The position numbers were made by a program, and so were the translations under genes. A stretch of 64,000 bases of DNA from Rhizoctonia solani (lineage: Eukaryota > Basidiomycota > Agaricomycetes > Cantharellales > Ceratobasidiaceae): positions 1,550,001 to 1,614,000 of the forward strand of contig NC_057378.1 of assembly GCF_016906535.1 (NCBI RefSeq), given 5' to 3'. Below, piece after piece: positions 35,160-47,838 of the stretch (position 1 is the first letter of the stretch; each line of letters starts with the position of its first letter). The notes under the pieces were generated by a model. It did not search any database, was not told where the DNA came from, and saw nothing but the letters and a program-made list of their open reading frames with translations.

Positions 35160-37061
35160 TTAGCTTCTCTGGGCTACACCAACCCGTGGTTTTTCAGACT
35201 GCTCGAACACAACGTAAACATGCTTCAGCCAGACCTTCAAGGAGTAAGTCAAGATTTTCGAAGCTGCCTTAATATTGCACTTACATCTCCTAATATGTCC
35301 TGCCGGTTCTGTCCCCGACTTTGGACGGCCCCGTACGACATTCCATTCCCCATTTCCGAAAACGAGAGCTCATACCCGGGCATAGTGAATAGCCATCTTC
35401 CAACACAAAAAGCTAGATGTGGAATATCAGACTTGGTTGGAAAGATGTATCCGCCTTCATATTCGAAACTTTTAGAGTGCATCTTTGAGCGATAGGACCA
35501 AATACGTGCCTTGGTCCTCATCATATGCTGCCCTTCGATCTTAGAGTACAATCTCTCGACGGTCTCGTCATCAAGCAATACCAGCGTCGTCCCAGTGTCC
35601 TATTCGGACCATTTGGCATCCCGCTAATAGGGATAAATTAAGATTACTTACGATTATAGCGGTATTTTCTTGCCCCCGATTGTAAATTTGGTCCCCAATC
35701 TTGATGTAAGCAGAAGGAACTATAGGTCACCAGCAGAAGTGTCAGTCCACACCCCTCGTCCAGAATGTAGTCCTTAAACACACCTTCCCACCAGCCGTTT
35801 TCTTTGTCTACATCCTGCCAGTAGAATTTGCTACAGTGCACCGTCTCATCAATAAACCCAAATGTATAGAACCCCCTCGAGTCACGTTTGTCAAGCTTGA
35901 CTGTGAATATGGGCTAGTGATGTGTGTCAGCCTTCGGATACATATATGGATAAAGCTACTGACATCTTTTATGACACCTTGCTCCACCATATTCTCCATT
36001 GGCGTTTTCTGTCTATTGGGTCGAACCTGATTTAATCTTGGGACTTGATATTTCCTGCTTGGTCAGTGCACAAATTCATCTGTATGAAGAACCTCACACC
36101 CTAGCCCAACCAATCCATCACACCCAGCTTGTAGAAAATCATCGCTCAACTCTCTTGCCACTTCAACAGCTTGATTTTCAACCGTAATGTCGCCAATAAC
36201 AATCGTGTCCATGTACACCACTCCCGATGCGCTCGATCCATCACCGTATCGCACTTCCCACGTATGACCACGTAGCCTCTTGGAGGTTCGACTTTTCTTG
36301 GGGTCATAAATCCCACGTCCTTTCATATCGGCCTTGCTTACCCGGGCCTGAGATGACCAGACCCACAGGTCTGCCGAACCTGTGCTGCACATAAATATCA
36401 GTTACGCGCGCATACACCCACTGCGGTTAACACGAGAACCATAAGTACGACTTACTCGAAGTCAAGTGTCAAGGTTTCACCTGCGCACAAAAATTTAATC
36501 GACGTATAGGCGATTATTTAGTGACTCATGGATATACCTGGTGTCCCGATAGTCACCGGACATGCGTATTCCGTGTCTAGATGGACGTGATATGAGTTGT
36601 ATTGGTGAGAAACCTTAGCTATCAAGTGATGAATACCGTTTTGGATGTCTTGCGAAGGAACCATCGTCATCCCATCGTCCGGGTCCTGATTCACTTCATG
36701 CAGCTCGGATATTTCAGCTGCAATCCGGATGTTTCCTTGCGTATTCGGACCCGTGGAGAAATCAACTGGGCTTCTTTTTTTACGTCGACATACACAACCT
36801 CTTTGATGGTTGTAAACAAATGGCGTATGCGCCGTGCCGCCAATCTTGTACTTGCGAACGCATTTGGCATACTGGATAATCAAGAAACCCAAGTTCACTT
36901 CTTGATCGAGGATCTAAGTCTGAACGACTCCTACTTACATCAGTCGGCCCGTCATGGCGATGGTTATAATTGCGAGCTGCCTGGACCGAGAACCCACCAG
37001 GACAACGCTTGAAGCATCCATTTCGCTTGTAGAAGTCTGTAGCTGACATATTATAGAGCAA
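35160..37061 (-). CDS. Aspartic peptidase copy 3 (polyporopepsin-like), open frame
   Basis: All exons can be joined in frame. Start MLYNMSATDFYKRNG at 37061 (or the second Met at 37049). A propeptide-like part follows (CPGGFSVQAARNYNHR, YAKCVRKYKIG). Then come TEYACPVTIGTPGETLTLDF; the first catalytic motif DTGSADLWVW, with the Asp codon split by an intron; WEVRYGDGSSASGVV; the second motif IIDTGTTLVLLDDETVERLY; and the end VGVAQRS. A1-family peptidases cleave proteins at acidic pH. Unlike usual fungal polyporopepsins there is no signal peptide: the protein begins directly at the propeptide, and a TATA box (about 37077-37088) sits only some 20 bp before the ATG, leaving little room for a missed exon. 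Copies 1 and 2 start the same way. The location of the enzyme is therefore uncertain. Confidence 0.85.
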
Positions 37062-37832
37062 GGTAAAGGTAATGGAAGGCTATATAGCCTCCGCTTCGCC
37101 TCGGTCTTTTTCAATGGAGCATGACGGCATTCTAAGGCTCCAAACACTTCGACTTGGCTATGTTCCAAGTACACATTCGATGACGAGAGGTACCTAATTA
37201 TCATAATTCTCGTAAGCACAGTCCCGACACATGGGGGGCGGATTTCATGTTGGGCCAGCTGTCATTACGTACACTCGCTCATTTGCCCACGCTGGCTCGT
37301 CATTGCTCACCGGGCCAGCAGGATGGCATTTAACTCAATTCCGCACGTACATTGACTAGAATATATACCTTGGCAACCCATAAGCTACACATATTAAAAT
37401 ATTCAATCGTCACAGAACTTATAAATTATGTACCCAACCAATGGTTTATTGCTCCGAGTGATCGCGAATTCATACTCGTTTGCGGTGTCGCGAGAGCGAG
37501 GCAAGACGCCGCAGACCAGACTCGTCCGATAGTTCTTTACTTGGCGGGCTGATGTAGATTTGCTAGATACGCAGGTGGAGTGACTCAATTCCTTACCTAA
37601 TCTTGATGACGTACTGAGACTCGGTAGCCCTCAACTCTCGTCTTTTCGCCGCGATTGCGTTGGCATTTTTCCTTAGGATATGTGGCGGTATGTCGATTTC
37701 TGCGCCACAGAGCAACTGATTTCCCATTTGGTATCATTCGGAAAGCATAAATCAGGACAAAAAGAGCGGGCTCACTGTATATGTATCATTATATCAGTGA
37801 GAAGGTCGACATACTACTGCTCGATATAACCC
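37062..37832. other. Intergenic, no gene seen
   Basis: Contains the TATA box of peptidase copy 3 (a ggctatatagcc palindrome at about 37077-37088, read on the minus strand). No conserved coding frame. Confidence 0.4.
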
Positions 37833-38440
37833 TTACTTCTTCAGTACTTCTCGCTGAAGTATTTTGTCTCTAGTTTTTTGAGTATCCCTAAAGGTTATCC
37901 AGTCTACTTCAAGTGTATGCGGATTGCTCGTATTTCGGTCCACGTTGCAAAAGAAGGCGCCTCTCTCGGTCTCAAGATAACTTCGAATCTGCTTCAAGTC
38001 GGTTATCTACAGTGTGAAATATATGGGTGTATTAATGCTCACCGCGAGTAAAGATAGCCCCTCCACTACGTCTTTGCTTGTGATCTTGGATAGTACTCTT
38101 TGGGCTGAGGGTCATATTCTAAAGGGACGGACCATAATATGCGAGTCCAAACAGCTCGGTTGCTATTAGTGAATGCATCCTGTGCTTTCGAGAGTGCATC
38201 TCCGCCGCTCTGGACAATCTCGACCCCCGAATGAGCAGAATGGGGATCCGATGATTTAAACCCCACTCTCCTTGGGTGCTCTGAACGGGCTTGCCAGTTG
38301 CTGTCCCAGCTAGATGCCCGTAGAGGTGCCTCTACAGTCGCCTTGCGAGAAAATTTAGATAGTACTGAGGTGAGGGATCGTTTTAGTGATGGACGTCGCG
38401 AGATTGGTGCAGCTATAGGGTGATGTTTCTTGTCGGACAT
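37833..38440 (-). CDS. Hypothetical protein, possibly damaged
   Basis: Starts MSDKKHHPIAAPISRRPSLK at 38440. The Ser/Arg/Lys-rich N-terminus is followed by GDALSKAQDAFTNSNRAVW. A second part reads SKITSKDVVEGLSLLA, intron, ITDLKQIRSYLETERGAFFC and DWITFRDTQKTRDKILQREV, then TAA at 37833. The two parts are in different frames around 38095, with no good intron between them, so either a base is missing or the model is incomplete. I do not recognise the family. It follows the peptidase array on the same strand. Confidence 0.4.
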
Positions 38441-40146
38441 AGCTTGGATAATAAGCACCTCACTTTCAAGAGACCAGCGAATATATCTAGATGATTCAGG
38501 ATGACACTATTAGTTTCTGGGTCTAATCTCGGGTTTGGGCTTGGGTATGTGAAGGCACGTGCTTGTGGCATACCATCCCCTGTAGGTTAGCGCATGGCAG
38601 ACGAGACCTCAGCTCGAGTACGAGATACCAGGGGTGAACTAAAGGCTCAAAAGGGTGTATACGTCTTGGTAGAATCTTGAAGTAGGAGTAATATGTTGTC
38701 CCTGTAATACAGGATAAACGAGTACTTGCTCCTTAATCTCAGATTACGCTGAGTGCCATTATCAGTGACCGTGTGGCGCTTTGGAGTGCATGTTCATTCA
38801 ACCCTTATCAGCGCATAACGAGCTTTGCTGGGAGCAAGGGGAAGGACTGTTGAGATAGAGCGCTTTCACAACTCTAGACATTTCGTACAGGGTCTATCGT
38901 ACAAGGATAGTCCCTGGATTCAGTAAGCCTTACCAAGTGCTCAGGATCCCGCCAGTGCAAGACTGAAAGCCAGAAAACAAGGTAACAAATGAGTAAAACT
39001 ACGTATAATAAACAATCTTATCGTACAATGAGAATCACAGAAGGACCGGAGCGTATCTATTAAATGAATGTGTCTATTGAATTTGAGTCGTACAAAACAG
39101 ATGACGGAGTGTCAATGTTTCCTTACTCAAGCGACTTGTTATCTAACTAGAATGGATTCCAACTGCCACTACATTCAGTTCAATCATTGTAACAATAGTT
39201 CTATCATTGCTATCGACCCAGCTATCGAAAATGCACAGCCTGCCACTTTGGTTGGCGTGTTTTCAAGTACTAGCGTCGTTCCCCATGATTATGCCGCCGC
39301 ACCACACTCCCGGTCTTGTTGTATAATTGAACTATTCGCTAGATAGTTTGTCGAGACACTCCAGTAAGGCCTTTGGCCTTTTTTATGATTTTTTCTCCCT
39401 TATATGTAGTAATAGTTGTTTTGTAGATGTATCAATGAAACAGTAGGGTATGGTTGAGTCGAGTATTGGAGGTGGGGCTATAACTAGGGCCACATTTCTG
39501 GTACGTCTGACATAATTAGACCTTTGACCCTGTACAATAGCCCCTGTGCAAAACGTCTAGATTTATGAAAAGCGCTCTAGCCAAAAGTTAATACTTTCGC
39601 AAAATGGTGACAGGTGAACCCCAGCGCGTGGAGGATTCATATAAGACACTTAGTTATTTAGTCGAGGAACGTAGGTTCAGTCACGTGAGTCACCCGCACA
39701 CAATCCCAGCCTACCACCTCGAACAGTCCGTCTAGCGCGTAGCACTATATGGCCGAGTATTTCTAGATACCTCTAAACCATCTTTCTGCAATCTCAATAA
39801 CAGAAAACCGCTTCGATGTATGCGTTCAGCGATTGCCTAGTCGCACTTGCTTCAACTGAGCGGAATGAAGGTAGTGGAACAACCACAAGCATCTGCTGAG
39901 TTTTGCAAACCAGGATACGCGTGGAGTTCTCAGCTTTCTCGGTCTTTTGATGTGTTCATATAAGATCGTATTATTACATCTTATTTATCAGATCATCCCT
40001 AACCTACAAACAAATCCGACCCCACATACAACAAGCATCAATAACAAAAAAAGACGGATAAATCACATCATAAAGCGATAGACAAGAAGTGGGGTGGAAA
40101 GGTCTCTCTGGAACAAATCACTGGAGGGGTGAGTCTCCATAGATGT
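38441..40146. other. 1.7 kb without a supported gene; one dispersed repeat copy
   Basis: A 92-codon frame at 39068-39346 (+) has no recognisable motif. The part at about 39600-39765 is one copy of the dispersed repeat described separately. The rest is unremarkable and AT-rich. Confidence 0.4.
39600..39765 (+). repeat. Dispersed ~150-bp repeat, copy 1
   Basis: Shares 'ggtgaacc', 'cagcgcg', 'gaggattca', 'tcacgtgagtcaccc' and 'cctaccacctcgaa' in the same order with 45930-46075 (+) and, inverted, with 48125-48290. No coding capacity or termini are clear. Confidence 0.55.
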
Positions 40147-42643
40147 TTACCAGGAGGAAGGACCAAACGTCTCGCCAGGAGCAAGAACGCGCAAAGGCGA
40201 ACCCTTGGCGTCGGCGGTTTCGGTGTAAACGGTGTTACCCCACCAGGTGAGGACGTTGTTCTCGCCGATGGTACCGTTCTTGGGGTATTGCAAGCAGAAG
40301 AAGATGATAACAATGGAGATGGCGACTCCAGAGTCGAGTGCAGCGGACAAGACGTCTGAGAAAGAATTATAGATTAGTATCAAGATTGAAAGGAATATAT
40401 GAATGAATGAGACTCACAGTTGTACTTGACCCACCACTGGAAGTGTCTCCTCCTAATGACGTACTGGAAGATGAACCCAACAATCGCCCAGGGGACAAAG
40501 TTGATCGCACTCGCCGGGGGAATCAAGCCGGTTCCGTTGAAGATGACCGGGAAGTTGACGTACTTGAAGAACGAGTTGGGCCACTTGCGGGTGATCGACC
40601 AGGCAATAACAGGGCAGATGGCACCGATGAGGAAGAAGAACGACAAGCCGTAGTAGATCTGGCCCTTGGAGAATTGGAGCGCGGGACCGATGACACCCCA
40701 GATGATCGAGGCAGTACCGAACACTTCGGTCGAAGGGCAGATGAAGCCATCGGGTTGGTCTTCGGTACACATTCCGGGAATGTTGGTGAACATCCAGGCC
40801 TGTACACCAAGCTGGACAGTGCCAGCAATGACGGTAGCGACGATCTGAGCGAGGAACATCGGACGAGGAGGAACCTTCATGTAGTGGCCGAGCTTAAAAT
40901 CGGAGGTGAACTGGAGAGCCTGGGCCATGGTAATGTAACCCCAGGTCTTGAACATCATCATGGCGATCGGACGACCGGGAAGGGCATAGCCGATGATGAG
41001 CTCGGTGATGACATTCAGACCGACTTGTTGGTTCGTGATGGCCTGAATCATGCCGATCGGGATGATGTACACAAACGCAATGATCAAAGCCAAGAAGAAC
41101 GCCCAAACCGGCATTTGAGTGGGCCAAACCTCGATCGAGACGATACCAAAGATGAGCGAGGGGATGAAGATAAGGGCATACCACCACTCGGGGACCTGCT
41201 TGTAGCGGCTCATCAAGCGGGCATGGATATCGGGCTGCTCGTGCAACGAACGACGGGCTTGGGTCCAAATCTGCTTGCGGAAGTAGAGGATAGCGTGCAT
41301 GATGGTCGAGGTGATACTGGCGAACGAGAGACCGTAGGAGAGGGCAAAGGTCGTGGAGAGGAACAGAGGAGAATAAGCCTTGTATGCCTCCATGTTGAGA
41401 GTAGCGTCCGGATTGAGGATACGGTTGACATCGTAGGCCTTCTTCTGGTTGTCGTACGAGGTACGGCCCGAGATGGTCATGTACTGAGCGTACCAGGTGT
41501 TGGTGTAGTACAGGACAGGAGTGAGGAACCAGAAGAAGAAGAAGAAGCCAGCCATGACGTTGGCCTCAGCCCACCACGGGGTCGCGAGAGGAGAGCCGAT
41601 GTAGGCAATTTGCGACCAGTCAAACGTGAAGAGGGACATACCCATACCGTGGATGACACCGAACATCTGATTGACCTTGACATTGTTCGGAGCGATCCAG
41701 CACACCCACGAGAAGTAGGAGAGGGCAGTGAAGAGGTATCCGGGGAGGAAGTACCAGAAGAAGCCGCCAATAAAGACGTAAACGAAGAAGCGCTCGCGGC
41801 TAATACCTCCGCGGGAACCAGCACCAGCGTATTGCTGTTGGTGGAGGGTGTTGAAGAGTGCGCAGTAGACGAGGTTGGCAGGCCAGATCATGGAAGGAGG
41901 AGCAACGAGGAAACGACGGGCGACACCGCCAATCGAGAAGCCGATGAGCTGAGTACTCATGACTACCATCCATTGGTAGCTGAAGTTCCAAGTTTGTCCG
42001 TAATACACACGTTGTACGGCAACAATATCAGTCGCGTACGCAGAGCCGGCGCCGACGGTGGCCATGACTGTAATTAGAACGTGTTCCTTAATCGAGAATG
42101 GCCCAGGGTTGAGGTCGAGACCGAAGATACGACGACGAGGAAGAGCCCAAGCCAAGAAGCGGCCCATGGGGAACGAGATGAGCTGGGCTACGAGGTTGCC
42201 GATGGTGACGGAGGGGTAACGGAAGAAGAAGAACTGATTCAGACCGGGGAGGAGGATAGCCCAGATAATGCCGAGGAACCAAGCACTATGAAAGTGTTAG
42301 AAAATATCAAACTTCGAGCCCGAGTGAACATACCGGATCGTATTGACGGGCATATCTGGGTCATCGGTGTTGGCGACGGCAGAGCGGACTTCCGGGTAAG
42401 GAGAGTCCTCTTCAAGGTCGCCAAGGTGAGTGCGGTCAAGGTTGGGGTCATCGAAGCGAGCTCCGGCAACGTCGGCAACAACCTCATCTAGACACAAATA
42501 AGGAGGATGAGTGCGGGGTAACGGGATGAGTCAGAGCGCCACTCACCACTGACGGGGTCAACCTTGTGGCCGATCTCCGGGTCCTTCTGGTCGAAGGAGG
42601 AGCCGGAGCGCTTCAGAGTCTTCTCTTGAGTAATATCAGCCAT
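40147..42643 (-). CDS. Oligopeptide transporter, OPT family
   Basis: Exons 42643-42547, 42487-42334, 42285-40418 and 40355-40147; 775 residues, a usual length for fungal OPT proteins. Starts MADITQEKTLKRSG. An acidic cytosolic N-terminus (DPDMPVNTIRAW) leads into many membrane segments: FLGIIWAILLPGLNQFFFF, YPSVTIGNLVAQLISFPMGR, FLAWALPRRRIFGLDLNPGP (the family NPGPF motif), FSIKEHVLITVMATVG, FWYFLPGYLFTALSYFSWVC, VIHGMGMSLFTFDWSQIAYI, LIIGYALPGRPIAMMMFKTW (the GYALPGRP-type motif) and HYMKVPPRPMFLAQIVATVI. The last exon ends GETFGPSSW. It imports small peptides, possibly glutathione or metal chelates, by proton symport across the plasma membrane; the substrate cannot be told from sequence. 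Strong GC3 bias creates a long antisense frame that is not a gene. Confidence 0.95.
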
Positions 42644-43103
42644 GGCGGGAGGGGAGGGATGGGCTACTGCAGCGCTCAACCGTGAGGGAGCAGGGGGGGA
42701 TAGAGGCAGGCCGTAAGGAGCGAGGATGAGGCTGGAGTCGATTTATACAGGACACATTTGGAGCAGCCTTGTGGTTCCGCGTACCCGCTATCAGCCAGCG
42801 CCGTATGCTCACTCCAGGTCGTTCCCGCAGCATGTGCTCGCAATGCTTCTGTCCCGATTTGGTCCGCTATTCTTGCTTTGCCCAGATCATCCAATGCCAA
42901 GGGTCTATATTTGTTACCGAGAACCTGTCGCGTGGCTGATAACGTTAGCCAATCAAATTACATTATGAGGCAAAGCTACCAATGTAAGAAGAGTAGAACA
43001 AAGCTACAACACTCACTGTGAGCAAGCTTTCGATGATGAATGTGGCCACGGGCGACTGCCACTTGAGGAAAATTCAGCACAGGCACTTCTCCATTGAATT
43101 GTA
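42644..43103. other. Upstream region of the OPT gene
   Basis: 460 bp with no supported gene. It would contain the OPT promoter; no clear TATA box or operator-like repeat was recognised. Confidence 0.35.
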
Positions 43104-43763
43104 TCATTCGCACACGACCATTTGATCAACATTCACCACCCCCGGGTTCTTTGCGCATGTATCAGGGACGTCCATCGCTTGACATTGTGTGCACTTCCAT
43201 GGAGTTCTCCCGCATACTTTGAAGTGCCAAGCTGCGTATCCATCGCTGCTGTCGTTGCGTACTCCTATACGATAAGAAACCTTCTCGAACACATCTGCGG
43301 GGGCGGTGATGAGTGCCAAAAATCCGCGAGCTGGGCGTTCTAACAATGGATACGGTGATGCCAAGTAGATACATGGTACCTTGGCATATGGTCCATGCCA
43401 GTCACGCGAAGCCATCTGATATTCAGCAATTAACATACCATCGCCCATGCCACTGCCTGAGCTTCCTTCACGTACAGGAGACATCGATCGTCCCTGAGGT
43501 ATCCCAAATAGCCTCAATTGCAGGTGGGCTCAGCCTGTACCGTCCGGAGCGTCAACCGTTGTCGCCGGACTTATCTCCTCCGCAACAAATCCAGATGCGA
43601 AGTCTTCGTTGAATTCTAATTGTCTGGGCACCGGCAAGAGCTCCAATCGTCTATTTGTCGGCCCAATGGGTGAGTCGGTTGTGGTTGCTCCGAGGATGTT
43701 GTCCCGAATCCGACCGCAGGTTCTTTCAGGGCTCACCACGTGCCATTGGTCGGTGAATTTCAT
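43104..43763 (-). CDS. Hypothetical protein, probably fragmentary
   Basis: Two minus-strand frames: 43763-43530, starting MKFTDQWHVVSPERTCGRIR, and 43517-43104, ending GVVNVDQMVVCE. The second contains cysteines in a compact pattern (KVCGRTPWKCTQCQAMD then VPDTCAKN), suggesting a secreted or metal-binding domain, but I see no signal peptide and cannot join the two frames confidently. Family not recognised; it may be a decayed gene. Confidence 0.25.
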
Positions 43764-46700
43764 ATAGTCTCCTTACATTTGGCGGCGATACTCCAGCCTT
43801 CGCCTTTAGAAGGTCGGATGGCGAGAACGAACGCTACGCTTAATAGTGGGTGCGGATACCTACCGAGAGGTTCAGGCCACTTCCTCGGTTCCCGCACCCA
43901 ACCGGAACTCGCACGCCATAGTCCCACCATGCTCTCGCCACAGCCCTACTCCGGCCGATATAACATAACAGCACCAATGGGTGTTATTTCCTAATCCAGG
44001 AATACGAAGAATGCTCTCAGATTGATGCTATTAATAGGTCTCTCATCTATTAGCCACCTTCGAATTACCTTGTCGTGTGCCTGGAGAAGCTCTGCGATGC
44101 ACGAGGTTCTCAGGTGGGTGGATGAAGCATTATACCGCAACTCCTCGAGCTGTACCTATCGCTCCTTGTCTATTCTTTCTCCGCAGCACCAGCATTGTCC
44201 CGGAGGAACCTGGGGTCATCTCGACTTATCTTTGTCTTGTATTCTGTCCTATCGCTGGTGACGTACGAACTTGATCGGCCTAGTTACGAATTAACGAAAT
44301 GTCGCCATATGGCAGTTCAACATCACCTCGGCTTTATTGCACTGAATGAGTATTCCCACGACCATGTCAAGTTCTGTCCCTTTATTTCACATGCTAGAGC
44401 GCCACGTTCTACCTGGTTTGTTTGGCAGCGACATCTGCCCCTCCGTACCTTTCTCTATTCTAGACCAGACTCTACAATTCAGTTCTATTCTTTTACACAT
44501 ACTTTTCGACGAAATAAGAAATAGGCTTCATATTCGAACACGTGCTTCTTCCGGAGAACACGGGCTTCTCACCTGGTACTCCAGGATAGAACCATTGTCT
44601 TTCTGTCACGCTGTTGATCTACTCCGGTACCGGGAAAACTCCCATACCAGTCGCCAACATCTTAAAACACTTCCTCTTGCCTCTAGAATAGCACCTACGC
44701 CATCAAGCGAAACGGTTCAATCTGCTATCTTGCCGAGTCTCTTCCTGCCTGAGATATCAGGCCAATGATTAGTGTCATCACCGTACCCTTCGAATAATTC
44801 TCACTCCATGGCTCTCTATTCCATAATAAACCATCCCGCATCATTCACGTATGCCGCACCAAGCACGCCACCCCTATCCTTGCCGGGGCCGGAAATCTAA
44901 TCATCCCTTTATATGGAACGGATGATGCGTAGCATGTGCTTGGGTGCTTCGCGATAATGTTACTTCACATTAAGTTTACTCAAGAATCAGTGGGGTGGAG
45001 TCCGGAGACTGCTAAAGTGCATCGTTTTATGGGTCAAGCTCGAGGAGGGTTTAACCTTATGCGGTTCGCATGCCTAGTTCAACCAGGCTTCTGGGTTGTG
45101 GAGTTGATAGCTGCCTTGGCTAGCGTTCGACGGAGCCTTGGCCGACGTCGATCCCGAGTGCGATTGGGAGATTTGGGATAAGGGCTATCACACCAAGTTT
45201 CATCATGGCCTAGGTCATAGTTGATACACTAACAAGTAATCAGAATAACAATATTGATGAAGCGCAAGGTACGATACTAGAATGGTTTTATGATATATTC
45301 TTGTCGTCATCATCTGCTCATACCTACCTAATCGTGGGTTACTCCTTACTCCTGACCCCTCCGGCCTGCAAAATTGTCTTGGACATACTCAAAAGGTCAA
45401 CTCATGATCATGCGATCTCCTATATTAAGTCTACACGACACAGGTACATGGCTTTACCACGGCCACGTTTCTTTTCTAGTAGTATCATATGCTCATAGAT
45501 GTGCTTCCCGCGCGCGACTAGTCCGTGGACCACAGGCCAGGCCTCCCACCCCCTGAATTAACCACATCATAATAATTTAATTGATCTCTTACAATCTATG
45601 TTACATTCGCATGGTTAGATTCAAGTATAGCGATATTCTACGCTCGGGAGCTCGGCACGGGAGTATCGATACCCCTTGGCTGTGGGTTGGAATGCGAGTG
45701 TGAGTATATGCCTACCATGACATTGGTTTATGAGCATGACATTCCGCCCAAGCCATGGGAAAAAAAGTTAAAATCCATATCTTAAAAGACTCCTAAATAA
45801 CAATTAAGTTGACAGGAAAATATACGAGTGGTTGTCATCGATCGAGAATCTGTGTGGGTGAACTCTCTATATCAAATCAATTGTAATTGATAAATGAAAT
45901 ACATACGTGAACCCAACTGTAACTTGTGGTCGGTGAACCGCAGCGCGGGGAGGACTCACATGCGATACTTACCCAAAGAGCAGAGGCTCCTAGTCACATG
46001 AGTCACCCAAACGCGACTGCATCCTACCACCTCGAATAGTGCACCAAGCGCGATGCTCGTGTATGGCTTCGCACTTTCAGTATCCACCCGCCGTCCCTGT
46101 AAACGATACTAGTGGCCACTCATGGTTCTCTGCCACCCCAAACCTTCTATCCGGACGGTCGCAGTCTTGGGTGCCCGGCCGAAACCCCTATTCGTACCGC
46201 GTCAAGAACCGGTTTTGCACTTGTCACCGTGACCCCTCATATCTAGATACACGCATATGTACACATATACATACATCAGTACATACGAAGGCTAGACCAG
46301 AGGATAGGTTAATTATCCTAAATTAAACCCGTTCAATGCAATAGTAGGATAGTTGATGAGTGTACTAGTAGGGTGGGAACTGGCACGCGCGGGTACCTGT
46401 GAGCTCAAATATCACGACCCTGTTATCGAAGGTTTAGATAAGGGAGCCAATGTCAGAGGGAATGTCACAGTAACGGAGCTGTACTCATCAATGCTTTCCG
46501 AACTGATAGCCTTCAGGAGAAACGCAGAATGGCGCTGGACTTGCGAGTATCTGTGTGTATCCGTTTCCGTTCCTATGGATTGGGTCGCAACGACTTCACA
46601 CTCTATTTCATCAATGTGATTGTGTATGGTAATATAGTACTCTGGAACTAGATTTTGATCACGATCTCATAATTTCCAAGAACTCGAGCTGCGGTGAAAG

Positions 46701-47162
46701 AATACTGCGACTTTGACTTGTCACCAACGACTCCCTTTCTATATACTTTTCTATGCTATGTCTGACAGGTGCTCTGTCTGACTATCTTAACTCTTGGGAT
46801 AAGCATGACTTTTAGCTCGAAGGCTGTTTGCGAGATGAATCCTCTAGGGAATTCATGCTGAATCTCAACCTAATCCATCAGGAAAGCCTGTGGAGCTCCC
46901 ATAACCCCTATGTGCCACGGGAGCTTCAGAGCGTTTCTGGATGTCCAATGGCCAGATTAGAGATGGTCTCAATCAGGTCTATAAAGCTTCAGACCGTCAT
47001 ACATAAGACTGCGAAGACAATTCCATATCTCTCTGTGCAAGCCTGTTATACATATAGACGATTATATTCTGATAATCAAAATACCAAGGCTCCCACTGAA
47101 TTGAACTTAATTGGTCTCGTTGCGATGCACCGAATGTGGAACTATCTTATAGTTATATATAC
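43764..47162. other. 3.4 kb without a supported gene
   Basis: Frames up to 140 codons occur (for example 44346-44768, +) but carry no recognisable domains, have no intron-joined extensions I could find, and overlap equally long frames. At 45930-46075 lies the second copy of the dispersed repeat. At 46255-46290 there is a short run of 'acatac'-type simple repeat. Confidence 0.35.
45930..46075 (+). repeat. Dispersed ~150-bp repeat, copy 2
   Basis: Contains 'cggtgaaccgcagcgcgg', 'gaggactcacatgcgatact', 'tcacatgagtcaccc' and 'cctaccacctcgaatag', aligned with 39600-39765 and with the reverse complement of 48125-48290. Confidence 0.6.
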
Positions 47163-47166
47163 ACAG

Positions 47167-47505
47167 TAAACGCCGAAAGTGCGGGTTTTCTAGAAGCCAA
47201 AAGCTGCACTTTACATGCAAAGTACTAGCAAAACCCGGATAATTTTTTTTTTTTCATAATTCCACATACTAGCTCGCCCCTGTGCGCTGTCGAAGTGCAA
47301 ATTCTGCGATTTTGCGTGTGTATGGCTGGCAAAATCTGGACGTTGTAGTAGGGGAAGCACGGGGGTTATACCCCTGGCTGCGTGTACCGCATGTATACAG
47401 CACGTGCCCGCATACGCGGATATACATCTCTTTCCACCACCTCGTACACCCGTCTCCAACGTCGTGCGGATTTTCTGTACTTTTGGGGCTCACCGTGTAG
47501 GGCTG
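47167..47505. mobile_element. MITE-like element, larger member
   Basis: The right end, 'tgcggattttctgtactttt' then 'ggggctcacc', is a strong inverted match to the left end of the next element at 47625. The left end ('gaaagtgcgggttttct') is a weaker inverted match to it. The internal part has scattered 'gcggat', 'gattttgcg' and 'gcaaaatc' words and no coding frame. Ends are approximate and no target duplication was resolved. Confidence 0.45.
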
Positions 47506-47624
47506 AGGTTTCTAGCAACAATTCAGCAAAACTAGTGGCTTGTGATAGATCAAGATGGATATCCGTGAATGCTTAACCCTCCAAATTCTCTAATTAATCA
47601 TTCTGTATGTATTTAAGGATCTGA

Positions 47625-47838
47625 CAGTGAGCCCCCAAAGTACGGAAAATCCGCATGTATGAAGTCCTAATTTTGCCGTATATCCGCACCTAAAATAATA
47701 GAATTCGCACCTCGACGGCACAGAGGGGCGAGTCGGAGATGCGGACTCATGAAAATGCTGGCCAGATTTGGCCGGCACTCCGCATACAACGTGCGATTTT
47801 ACGTCCAGAAAATCTGCACTTTTGGGGTGACCGTACTT
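47625..47838. mobile_element. MITE-like element of ~214 bp with ~30-bp inverted ends
   Basis: The left end reads 'cagtgagcccccaaagtacg' and continues 'gaaaatccgc'. The right end, reverse-complemented, reads 'cggtcaccccaaaagtgcag' and continues 'attttctgg'. The two match imperfectly over about 30 bp. It encodes nothing. The shape is that of a non-autonomous DNA transposon of the same family as the neighbour at 47167-47505. Confidence 0.5.

Noticed and set aside
40407..42077. A 556-codon plus-strand open frame
   Set aside because: It lies exactly antisense to the OPT transporter exon, has an implausible Glu/Asp/Arg/Gly-rich composition, and is explained by the strong codon bias of the real gene.
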